Source: Candidatus Latescibacterota bacterium (GTDB lineage: Bacteria; Latescibacterota; UBA2968; UBA8231). Taken from it: a stretch of DNA of 52,618 nt. Position numbers and translations under genes: made by a program. Location of the stretch: the NCBI GenBank assembly GCA_022827165.1, contig JAJDTN010000316.1, positions 1-52,618 on the forward strand, read 5' to 3'. The notes under the pieces were generated by a model that did no database searches, was not told the DNA's origin, and saw nothing but the letters and a program-made list of their open reading frames with translations. Of the stretch, positions 33,376 to 40,985 are shown piece after piece (position 1 is the first letter of the stretch; every line of letters begins with the position of its first letter).

Positions 33376-34500
33376 ATGACGATGTCGAAGATCCCCGGGT
33401 CGAGCGGGTGGCCCCTGCTGGCGCTGGTGCTGCTGGCCGCGTGCGGCCCGTCCGAGGAGAGGGAGTGGCAGGACGCCAGGATGAAGCGCAGCGCCGAGGC
33501 GTATGAGCAGTTCCTGGAGAACTACCCCGAGGGCGAGTTTGCCGCCGACGCCCGCGAGGCGCTGGAGACCCTGCGCTTCAAGCAGGCCCAGAAGGAGAAC
33601 ACCCTCGACGCCTTCACCGGATTCCTGGAGCTCCATCCCGACGGCCAGCATGCCGAGGAGGCCACCCGGACGGTGGAGATGATGCACTGGGTCCAGGCCC
33701 AGAGGCAGAATACCCAGGGCTCCTACGAGCGCTACCTCGAGAAGTACCCCGAGGGCCGCTTCGCCGACGACGCCGGGGAGCGCATAGCCCCCTTCCTGCT
33801 GGCCGGGCTCGCCCGCAGCCGCGAGCCCGCCGACTTCGAGGCCTTCCTGGAGCGCAATCCCGAGGGCGCGGCGGCGGACCACGCCCGCTCCCTCCTCGAG
33901 CGGCTGCTCTACCAGGAGGCGCGCGCGGCGGGCACGCCGGAGGCCTACCAGGCCTTCCTGGAGCGCTTCCCGGAGGGCAGGTACTCCGAGGAGGCGCGGC
34001 GCCGGGGAGCTCCCGGGATCCGTGCCGCCGCCGGCGAGTCGCGCTCGTGGACGCACTACGACGGCGGAGCGCCGGCCGCGTCCGGTGGAGACTGGTCCTT
34101 CGCCGCGGGAGGGCCCCCCGCCGCCGTCTCCTACGGCGAGGGCGAGGCGCCGGCACCACGGACCGGGGCTTGGCGCGAGGTGATCGTCCGGCTCGAGAAC
34201 AAGGCGTCCGAGAGCCGGAGCCTCACCTTCGAGGAGACGCTGGCCACGGGTTCGAGCGCCCTGGTCGCCGATGGCCGGCGGACGCTGGAGCGGCCGGTGG
34301 AGTTGCAGGCCTTCCGGATTCCCGGCACCCCGGCGGAGGCGGCCTCGCTGCTGGCCCCGGAGCTTGCGGGCGCGCTGGAGCTGCGCCTCGGCGCCGGCGG
34401 GAAGACCTGGCTCCTGCTGCTCTTCGATGTCCCTCCCAACCGCAACTCCCTGACGGTCGAGGTGGCGGGCCTGGACCCCGTGGAATTCGCCCTGCAGTAG
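33376..34500 (+). CDS. Lipoprotein with TPR-like repeats
   Basis: 374 residues. ATG at 33376 is preceded by AAGGAG at 7 bases. The lipobox LLAAC puts the lipidated Cys at residue 23. Residues 30-210 contain five copies of a roughly 37-residue unit of the pattern YxxFLExxPEGxxAxxA (for example YEQFLENYPEGEFAADA, YERYLEKYPEGRFADDA, YQAFLERFPEGRYSEEA), a BamD/Tol-Pal-like helical hairpin repeat. A beta-rich domain follows (EVIVRLENKASESRSL to the end), with a Gly/Pro linker between. It is probably a periplasmic scaffold on the inner or outer membrane; no partner can be named. Confidence 0.8.
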   Translation: MTMSKIPGSSGWPLLALVLLAACGPSEEREWQDARMKRSAEAYEQFLENYPEGEFAADAREALETLRFKQAQKENTLDAFTGFLELHPDGQHAEEATRTVEMMHWVQAQRQNTQGSYERYLEKYPEGRFADDAGERIAPFLLAGLARSREPADFEAFLERNPEGAAADHARSLLERLLYQEARAAGTPEAYQAFLERFPEGRYSEEARRRGAPGIRAAAGESRSWTHYDGGAPAASGGDWSFAAGGPPAAVSYGEGEAPAPRTGAWREVIVRLENKASESRSLTFEETLATGSSALVADGRRTLERPVELQAFRIPGTPAEAASLLAPELAGALELRLGAGGKTWLLLLFDVPPNRNSLTVEVAGLDPVEFALQ

Positions 34501-34513
34501 GGGACACGGGCGC

Positions 34514-35671
34514 GTGAGGGGGGTGCGGGGCAAGGTCCTGCTGGCGGTCGGCGGCCTGACGGCCGGCCTGCTGCTGAGCGAAGGGCTGCTCGCCTGGTGG
34601 AAGCCGCAGGTCTCCCGCCAGCCCTCCCTGTGGCGCTTCGACGACCGGCTGGGATGGCACCACGTCCCGGGCGCCTCGGGGTGGATGCGGCGGCCGGAGT
34701 TCGAGGTCGAGATGCGCATCAACGCCGACGGGCTGCGGGACCGGGAGTATCCGCTGGACAGGCCGTCCGGCGGCTGGAGGCTCCTGGTCTTCGGCGACTC
34801 CTTCGTCGAGGGCTGGGGGGTGCAGGCGGAAGACATGGTGAGCAGCCGGCTGGAGGCGCGGCTGCAGTCCGAGGCGCCCGACACCCCGGTGGAGGCGATC
34901 AACTTCGGCGTGGCGGGGTACGGCACCGACCAGGAGCTGCTCCTCTTCGAGCAGTCGGGCAGGCGCTACCGGCCCGATCAGGTGCTCCTGTTCTTCTACG
35001 CCAACGACCTGATCAACAACGCCAGCGACAAGGGGATCGGCTCGGAGCGCGGGTACAAGCCGTACTTCCGCGTCGATCCGCGGGGCCGGCTGCGCCTCCT
35101 CGGGGTGCCGGTGAAGAGGAGCCGCTTCTGGGACGGATCGAGCGCCTGGCCGTGGGAGCACCGGCTGGACAAGTACCTCAAGGAGCGTCTCCACGTGTAC
35201 GCCGCGCTGCGCAAGGCCCTCTCCGGCGCGGGGGTGCCCGAAGGGTCCCGGCAGCGGTTCTACGAGGTCCTCTACGGGGTGGAGGACGATCCGGCGGCCG
35301 AGCGCTACTGGCGGCTCACGGGGCAGATCCTGCGGGCCTTCCGGGAGAGCGCCTCGCGGGCCGGGGCCGAGCTGATCCTGGTGTACGCGCCGGCCATCGT
35401 GCAGGTGGAGGAGGAGAACTGGCGGATGAAGCGGGACCTCTTCGGGCTCATCGGCGAGTTCGACCTGGACAAGCCCAACCGCCGCCTGGCGGCGGCGGCG
35501 GCCCGGGACGGCATCCCGCTGCTTGACCTGTCCCCGGCGTTCCGCAAGCACACCGGGCCCCGGCGCCTCTACTACGAGGAGAGCCACTGGACGCCGGAGG
35601 GGCACGCCCTGGCGGCGCGTCTGGCGGCCGACTACCTGCTCCAGCGGCGGCGGCAGGAGGCCTCCCGCTAG
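34514..35671 (+). CDS. SGNH/GDSL-family hydrolase with N-terminal membrane anchor
   Basis: 385 residues from GTG at 34514, with GGGGA about 9 bases upstream. One N-terminal helix (VLLAVGGLTAGLLLSEGLL) anchors or exports it. SGNH blocks are visible: VFGDSFVEGWGV with the nucleophile Ser96, NFGVAGYGTDQELL (Gly), LLFFYANDLINN (Asn), and SHWTPEGHALAA (catalytic Asp/His region; here Ser-His-Trp replaces the DxxH form, so the acid is unclear). Family members include carbohydrate esterases and AlgJ/AlgX-like acetyl transferases. It likely modifies acyl groups on a surface polymer or lipid (inference). Confidence 0.82.
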   Translation: MRGVRGKVLLAVGGLTAGLLLSEGLLAWWKPQVSRQPSLWRFDDRLGWHHVPGASGWMRRPEFEVEMRINADGLRDREYPLDRPSGGWRLLVFGDSFVEGWGVQAEDMVSSRLEARLQSEAPDTPVEAINFGVAGYGTDQELLLFEQSGRRYRPDQVLLFFYANDLINNASDKGIGSERGYKPYFRVDPRGRLRLLGVPVKRSRFWDGSSAWPWEHRLDKYLKERLHVYAALRKALSGAGVPEGSRQRFYEVLYGVEDDPAAERYWRLTGQILRAFRESASRAGAELILVYAPAIVQVEEENWRMKRDLFGLIGEFDLDKPNRRLAAAAARDGIPLLDLSPAFRKHTGPRRLYYEESHWTPEGHALAARLAADYLLQRRRQEASR

Positions 35672-35766
35672 CCCGTGGGAGGCGGCGTCCCGGTTGTCCC
35701 CGCCAGGCCCGGAGGGCCCGAAGGCCGCCCGCCAGGCGCGCCGCCGCCGGGGGGCGGTGAGCGCCG

Positions 35767-37008
35767 ATGAACGCCGTCGCCGCGGTGCGCGGCTTCCGGC
35801 CGCGCAGCTTCAACCGCAACGTCCGGTCGTTCTACCTCTACGGGTTGTCCATCAACGCCGGGATGACCCTCTACTGGCTGCTCTACAACCTCTACCTGCT
35901 GCGCCTGAGCTACCAGGAGGACTTCATCGGCCAGTTGGCGAGCATGGCGCCCCTGGCCACGGCCCTGCTGGCCCTGCCCACGGGGGTGCTCAGCGACCGC
36001 CTGGGGCGCCGCCCCTTCCTGATCGCCTCGGGTCTGCTCCTGGCCCTGTCCCAGGTGGGGCTGTGCCTGTCCACGGCCTCCACCGCCCTGCTGGCCTTCT
36101 CCTTCGTCGGCGGCGTGGCCAACGCCTTCATCTGGGTCAACCACGTGCCCTTCCTCTCCGACAACGCCCATCCCTCCCGGCGGGCCGAGGCGATCGTCGT
36201 CTGGTCCGCGGTGCAGATCGTGGTGCGCATGCTCCTGAGCCTCGTGGGCGGCTTCCTCCCCGGAGCGATGGCCTGGTTCCTCGGGACCTCCACCGAGCTG
36301 CCCGAGCCTTTCCGCTACGCCCTGTTCCTCGGGGCCGCCTGCTCCCTGGTCTCGGTGGTGCCCCTGCTGCGCATCCGCCGGCAGCCGGATGCGGCGCCGG
36401 TGCCGGAGCGAGACCCGGACGAGGAGGAGGACCCCCGCCGGCCGAGGGGCGTCTTCGCCGTCGTCGCCGTCACCGCCGGCATGCGCGGCTTCTCCATGGG
36501 GCTCACCTACCCCTTCTTCAACGTCTTCTTCGAGGAGGAGCTGCACATCGGTCCGGCGGCGATCGGCGCCGTGTTCTTCCTCAGCCACCTCGTGGGCCTG
36601 CCCTTCACCTTCAGCGTGCCGGCCCTGGTGCGCCGCTTCGGCGCCACCCTGACGATCCTGGCCAGCCGGGCGGTCTCCGGCGGAGCGGTGGGGATCATGG
36701 GCGCCCTCGTCACCCTGCCGGTGGCGCTGCCCATGTTCCTGCTGGCGCGCGCCGGTGAGGTCATCGACATCCCCGCCGACCAGCACTTCACCACCCAGGT
36801 GCTGCCGCGGCGATACTGGGCGCGGGTGCAGTCCATCCGCGTCTGCGGCTTCCAGCTGCTGGCCTTTCTCGGCAGCCTGGCCGGCGGCGTCCTCATCCTC
36901 GAGCACGGCTACCTCCTGGTCTTCGGGCTGGCCGCTCTCTCGCGGACGGCGAGCGGACTGGTCATGGCGGCCTGGTTCGGGATGAGGCCGGACCGAGCGG
37001 CGCCATGA
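35767..37008 (+). CDS. MFS transporter
   Basis: 413 residues, about twelve hydrophobic helices split by a charged acidic loop (PERDPDEEEDPRRPRG) in the middle. The A-motif between helices 2 and 3 reads GVLSDRLGRRPFLI, typical of drug/sugar-type MFS carriers. The substrate is unknown. ATG at 35767 has only a weak purine-rich leader. The stop overlaps the next MFS gene as ATGA, so two different carriers are made from one message. Confidence 0.83.
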   Translation: MNAVAAVRGFRPRSFNRNVRSFYLYGLSINAGMTLYWLLYNLYLLRLSYQEDFIGQLASMAPLATALLALPTGVLSDRLGRRPFLIASGLLLALSQVGLCLSTASTALLAFSFVGGVANAFIWVNHVPFLSDNAHPSRRAEAIVVWSAVQIVVRMLLSLVGGFLPGAMAWFLGTSTELPEPFRYALFLGAACSLVSVVPLLRIRRQPDAAPVPERDPDEEEDPRRPRGVFAVVAVTAGMRGFSMGLTYPFFNVFFEEELHIGPAAIGAVFFLSHLVGLPFTFSVPALVRRFGATLTILASRAVSGGAVGIMGALVTLPVALPMFLLARAGEVIDIPADQHFTTQVLPRRYWARVQSIRVCGFQLLAFLGSLAGGVLILEHGYLLVFGLAALSRTASGLVMAAWFGMRPDRAAP

Positions 37009-38612
37009 GCCCGGGTCCCGAGGGCTCGGCGCGAGGCCGCCGCAAGGTCCTGGCCACGGGTGGACTCGCCCATGCCATCCACGACGGCTTCACCGACTGC
37101 ATCTACGTGCTGCTGCCGATGTGGGCGGCGGCCTTCGCCCTGACCCACACCGAGGTGGGGGCCCTCAAGCTGGTCATGTCGGGCTTTCTGGCGGCGACCC
37201 AGGTGCCGGCAGGCATCGTCGCCGAGCGCTACGGAGAGCGGGCCGTGCTCGTCGTCGGCACGGTCCTGGCCGGGGTCGCCTACGTGCTGCTGGGGTGGGC
37301 GGGCGGCTTCCTGAGCCTGGCCGCCTTCCTGGTCGTGGCGGGAACGGGCTGCGGCACCCAGCACCCCCTGGTCTCGGCCATCATCTCGAGGGCCTACCCG
37401 GCGTCGGGGCGGCGGGCGGCGCTGGGCACCTACAACTTCACCGGGGACCTCGGCAAGGTGGTGGCGCCGGCGGCGGTGGCGGCGGGGGCGGCGGCGTACG
37501 GATGGCCGGCGAGCGCCGCGGCGTACGGGATCTTCGCCCTCTGCGGCGCCGTCGCCCTGGGGGCGCTGCTCCCGGGGCGGACCGCCTCGCCCGGGGAAGC
37601 GGAGCCCCGGCCGCGGAGGCAGGAGCCGAAGGGATGGGGCATCACCGACCGGCGCGGCTTCGCCATCCTCTCCGCCATCGGCATGATCGACAGCGGCGCC
37701 CGCCTCTCCTTCCTCACCTACCTGCCCTTCCTGCTGGTGGAGAAGGGCGCCTCGATCGCGACGATCGGCCAGGCCCTGGCGCTGGTCTTCGCCGGAGGGG
37801 CTGCCGGCAAGCTGGTCTGCGGCCACGTGGCCGAGCGCGCCGGCATCCTGCGGACGGTGGTCCTCACCGAGGCCGCCACCACGGCGCTCATCGCTGCCGC
37901 CATCCTGCTGCCCCTGGACATGACGATGGCGGTCCTCCCACTTCTCGGGGTGGCTCTCAACGGCACCTCCTCCGTCCTTTACGGGACGATCGGCGACTTC
38001 GTGGAAGGCGACCGCCAGGCTCGCGCCTACGGCCTGTTCTACACCCTGGGGATCGGCGCCGGCGCGGTCTCCCCCCTGGTCTTCGGCGTGGTCAGCGACC
38101 TGTGGGGCGTGGCCACGGCCCTGGCGGCGATCGCCGGGTTCGTGGTCCCCGTGCTGCCCATGTGCCGGGTGCTGGGGCCGCGCCTGCGGGGAGCGGACTC
38201 GGAGCGGCGGCTGGTGCTGCGGCCGGCGAAAGCCGAGGATTCGGAGTTCGCCTTCGGCGTGAGGGCGGCGGCGTTTGGGTGGGACGAGGGCGAGGAGCGC
38301 CGGCGGCACGAGAGGCGCTTCCGGGAGCAGGAGTTCGAGGTGATCGAATGGGAGGGTGAACCCGCCGGCATCGTGGCCCTGGCCATGTCCGAGAACTGCC
38401 TGTGGCTGAAGCAGATCTGCATCGCTCCGAGCCACCAGGGGCGGGGCATCGGCGGCGCCTGCCTGCGGCGGCTGCTCGAGCGCGCCGAAAAGCGCGGCGT
38501 GCCGGTGCGCCTGCAGTCGCTGAAGGTCAACCCGCGGGCCCTGGCCTTCTACGAGCGTCACGGCTTCCGCCGCACCGGCGAGACCGACACCCACTACCTG
38601 TTGGAGCGTTGA
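37005..38612 (+). CDS. MFS transporter fused to a GNAT acetyltransferase domain
   Basis: 535 residues. Residues 1-395 form a complete MFS carrier of twelve helices (HAIHDGFTDCIYVLLP, GIVAERYGERAVLV, GTYNFTGDLGKVVAP); the N-terminal half resembles fosmidomycin-resistance-type carriers. From about residue 403 an acetyltransferase domain begins (RLVLRPAKAEDSEFA), with the acetyl-CoA loop QGRGIGGACL at about 478-487 and the C-terminal VNPRALAFYERHGFRRTG. There is no stop or frameshift between them. The cytoplasmic C-terminal GNAT could acetylate a substrate during uptake or before export (inference). Confidence 0.87.
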   Translation: MSPGPEGSARGRRKVLATGGLAHAIHDGFTDCIYVLLPMWAAAFALTHTEVGALKLVMSGFLAATQVPAGIVAERYGERAVLVVGTVLAGVAYVLLGWAGGFLSLAAFLVVAGTGCGTQHPLVSAIISRAYPASGRRAALGTYNFTGDLGKVVAPAAVAAGAAAYGWPASAAAYGIFALCGAVALGALLPGRTASPGEAEPRPRRQEPKGWGITDRRGFAILSAIGMIDSGARLSFLTYLPFLLVEKGASIATIGQALALVFAGGAAGKLVCGHVAERAGILRTVVLTEAATTALIAAAILLPLDMTMAVLPLLGVALNGTSSVLYGTIGDFVEGDRQARAYGLFYTLGIGAGAVSPLVFGVVSDLWGVATALAAIAGFVVPVLPMCRVLGPRLRGADSERRLVLRPAKAEDSEFAFGVRAAAFGWDEGEERRRHERRFREQEFEVIEWEGEPAGIVALAMSENCLWLKQICIAPSHQGRGIGGACLRRLLERAEKRGVPVRLQSLKVNPRALAFYERHGFRRTGETDTHYLLER

Positions 38613-38625
38613 AGGGGACCCCGAA

Positions 38626-40194
38626 ATGATGGCGCGGCTCTCCGGCCTGGTCCTGCTGCTCCTCGGCGCCTCCGTCCAGAACGGCTCGGCCCGCGAGGAT
38701 GCCGTTCTGAGGGGCGAGGCCGTCCTGTCCGGCGGCATCGCCTGGTCGCCCGACGGCGCCTGGCTGGCGGTGCCGGGCAGCTCGGGCATCTGGCTCCACG
38801 ATGCGCGCAGCGGACGGCTCGAGATCCATCACGACGCGGGTCTGGCCAGGTCCGTTGCGTTCTCGCCGGACAGCGGGACCCTGGCCGCCGGCATCGGCAG
38901 CGAGGTCCGGCTGTGGGAGGTCGACACGGGCCAGCCGAAGGCCGGCTGGGACGGCCAGGCCTTCGTCCGGTCCGTTGCGTTCTCGCCGAACGGCGGGACC
39001 CTGGCCGGCGGCGGAGCGGACCACGCGGTCCGGTTGTGGGAGGTGGAGACCGGCCGGCTCGAGGCCACTCTCGAAGGACATGCGGGCGAGGTCGAGTCCG
39101 TTGCGTTCTCGGCGGACGGCCGGACCCTGGCCAGCGGCGGCGGCGACTACACCGTCCGGTTGTGGGATCTGGAGACCGCCGCGCCGAGAGCCGTCCTTCA
39201 GGGGCATTCGGGCCGGATCGAGTCCGTCGCGTTCTCGCCGGACGGCAGGACCGTGGCCAGCGGCGGTTGGGACGGGACCGTCCGCCTGTGGGATGCGGAG
39301 ACCGGACAGCCCGGGGCCATTCTGGAAGGGCGGGGGAGGTACGGGTCCGCCGGCTGGGTCTGGTCCGTAGCGTTCGTGGATGACGGGACGGTGGTCAGCG
39401 GCCATGACGACGGGATCCGCCTGTGGGATGCGGAGACCGGCCGGCTCGAGTCCACCCTCACCCTCGACGGACACACGAGCTGGGTGTCGTCGGTGGCGGT
39501 CTCTCCCGACGGCCGGACCCTGGCCAGCGGCAGCCGGAGCGGCGGGGAGAGCCGCAGCGACGGCCGGTTCTACACGGTGCTGCCGTGGGATCTCCGGCCC
39601 CGGGCAAGGGTGGAGGCCAGGGTGACGGATCCGGGGGCCGCGGGCCTGACCATCGATTTCTCCAGGAGCATCTCGGGCCGCCGGCCGCACTACGCCTGGA
39701 GCGCCGTCACCGACGCGTCCGGGCGCCTGCGACTGACCCTCTTCGGCGGAGACACCGGTCTCTACCAGGCCCGCGCCCTGACTACCGCCGGCGAGGCGGT
39801 GGCCAGTTGGTACAGCCTGCCCATCAACAGTCACAGGCTGGAGTCGCTGAACCTGACCGGTCCGGTGGCGGCCGGCCCGGCTCCGGCGGGCAAGGCGGCG
39901 GCTTCCGGGGAGGCGGCCGGGAGCGAGTTGCACCCGAACACGCCGAATCCCTTCAACGCCGGCACGCAGATCGCCTACCGGCTGGCCGACGCCGGCCCGG
40001 TGCGGCTGAGGATCTACAATCTCCTGGGACAGCCGGTGCATACGCTGGTGGACGAGGTCCAGCCCGCGGGGGAGCACCGGCTGTCCTGGGACGGACGCGA
40101 CCTGCGCGGCGCCCCGGTGGCGGCGGGCATCTATGTCGTACGGCTGGACCATCCCGGAGGCGTGCAGACCCGGAGAGTGATGTGCCTCAAGTAG
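38626..40194 (+). CDS. Secreted WD40-repeat protein with FlgD-like C-terminal sorting-type domain
   Basis: 522 residues from ATG at 38626 (a second ATG follows directly). A signal peptide spans about 1-22. Residues 30-330 hold six to seven WD40 blades, each with a VAFSPDGRTLASGG-type strand and VRLWDxETG end. After a linker, residues about 435-522 form a FlgD-Ig/T9SS-type tail: HPNTPNPFNAGTQIAY, VRLRIYNLLGQPV, and GIYVVRLD. Such tails are typical of exported proteins in FCB-related candidate phyla and may direct cell-surface attachment. The WD40 part presumably binds proteins outside the cell. It begins a run of three secreted proteins. Confidence 0.88.
   Translation: MMARLSGLVLLLLGASVQNGSAREDAVLRGEAVLSGGIAWSPDGAWLAVPGSSGIWLHDARSGRLEIHHDAGLARSVAFSPDSGTLAAGIGSEVRLWEVDTGQPKAGWDGQAFVRSVAFSPNGGTLAGGGADHAVRLWEVETGRLEATLEGHAGEVESVAFSADGRTLASGGGDYTVRLWDLETAAPRAVLQGHSGRIESVAFSPDGRTVASGGWDGTVRLWDAETGQPGAILEGRGRYGSAGWVWSVAFVDDGTVVSGHDDGIRLWDAETGRLESTLTLDGHTSWVSSVAVSPDGRTLASGSRSGGESRSDGRFYTVLPWDLRPRARVEARVTDPGAAGLTIDFSRSISGRRPHYAWSAVTDASGRLRLTLFGGDTGLYQARALTTAGEAVASWYSLPINSHRLESLNLTGPVAAGPAPAGKAAASGEAAGSELHPNTPNPFNAGTQIAYRLADAGPVRLRIYNLLGQPVHTLVDEVQPAGEHRLSWDGRDLRGAPVAAGIYVVRLDHPGGVQTRRVMCLK
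38851..39375 (+). repeat. Imperfect tandem repeat encoding WD40 blades
   Basis: The core TCCGTTGCGTTCTCGCCG and variants recur at 38851, 38971, 39097, 39223 and (more diverged) 39364, giving spacings of 120, 126, 126 and 141 bases, all multiples of three. It reflects recent blade duplication and is fully explained by the protein. Confidence 0.85.
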
Positions 40195-40247
40195 GCGGGC
40201 GGCCCGGGAGCCGCCGGACCGGCTTGACCACGGAAAGGAACCCTGCC

Positions 40248-40985
40248 ATGCGCGTCGTATGGAACACGCTCCTCGTCCTCGCCTGTCTCCTCGGGCACGG
40301 GGTGACCGCGGCCGGAGCGCAGGACGCCTCCTCTTTCGTCGTCGATGGAGACTGGCGCGACTGGGGCGGCGGCGGACCGGGTGAAGGGGACGAGCTATAC
40401 GACGTCGCCCCCGACTCCAACAACACCATAGATGTCATCACCTACGCCTACGGACACGGCTCCTTCGGCGAGCGCCGCCTCTTCACCTTCATCTTCCGGT
40501 TCCTGGAGGCTCCCTTCCAGGGATCCAGCGACACCTCGGTGCAACTGTTCTTCGACGTCTCGGCGGACACGACCCAGGGCGAGGCCCAGCCTCCGTGGGT
40601 TGCCTTTCTCCCCGAGTACCAGATCGAGATCGTCGGCCGCGACGGCGGCCTCACGACGGAGATCCACCGCCGTCTCGCCGGCGATGAGTGGGTCGTGACC
40701 GAAGGGGACGACATCGCCGAGGTGGAGGTGGCCCTGTCGGGTGAGTGGCTGGAAGGAGCGGTCCCCTGGCCGGCGCTGGGCGATCCCGGGACCACGGCGG
40801 AAGAGGAAGAGCGGGGGTACTGGCATTTCAAGTGGACGGTCCGGACGGGGCAGGACGGCTCCCATGACTACGTGCCGGACGGCACGAGCTATCCGGGAGT
40901 GCCGTGGGGTCCCATGGGAGGGCGCGTCTCGACCATGGTCTCCTCCGGAGGCTGGGGGTGGATCAAGAACGGGGTGTCGGAGTGA
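40248..40985 (+). CDS. Secreted beta-rich protein, unknown function
   Basis: 245 residues. ATG at 40248 has AAGGA 9 bases upstream. A signal peptide ends near GVTAAGAQ (about residue 25). The mature part has VDGDWRDWGGGGPGEGDE at its start, similar to the N-terminus of DOMON/CBM9-like modules that open with a 'DGxxxDW' pattern, then beta strands (RRLFTFIFRFLEAPF, VQLFFDVSAD). A CBM9-like carbohydrate or ligand binding fold is possible. Its stop overlaps the next gene as GTGA, suggesting it works with the glycosidase-like protein. Confidence 0.65.
   Translation: MRVVWNTLLVLACLLGHGVTAAGAQDASSFVVDGDWRDWGGGGPGEGDELYDVAPDSNNTIDVITYAYGHGSFGERRLFTFIFRFLEAPFQGSSDTSVQLFFDVSADTTQGEAQPPWVAFLPEYQIEIVGRDGGLTTEIHRRLAGDEWVVTEGDDIAEVEVALSGEWLEGAVPWPALGDPGTTAEEEERGYWHFKWTVRTGQDGSHDYVPDGTSYPGVPWGPMGGRVSTMVSSGGWGWIKNGVSE

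Noticed and set aside
38851..39375. Regularly spaced repeats that could suggest a CRISPR array
   Set aside because: Period 120-141 bases in multiples of three, within a coding frame; they encode WD40 blades.
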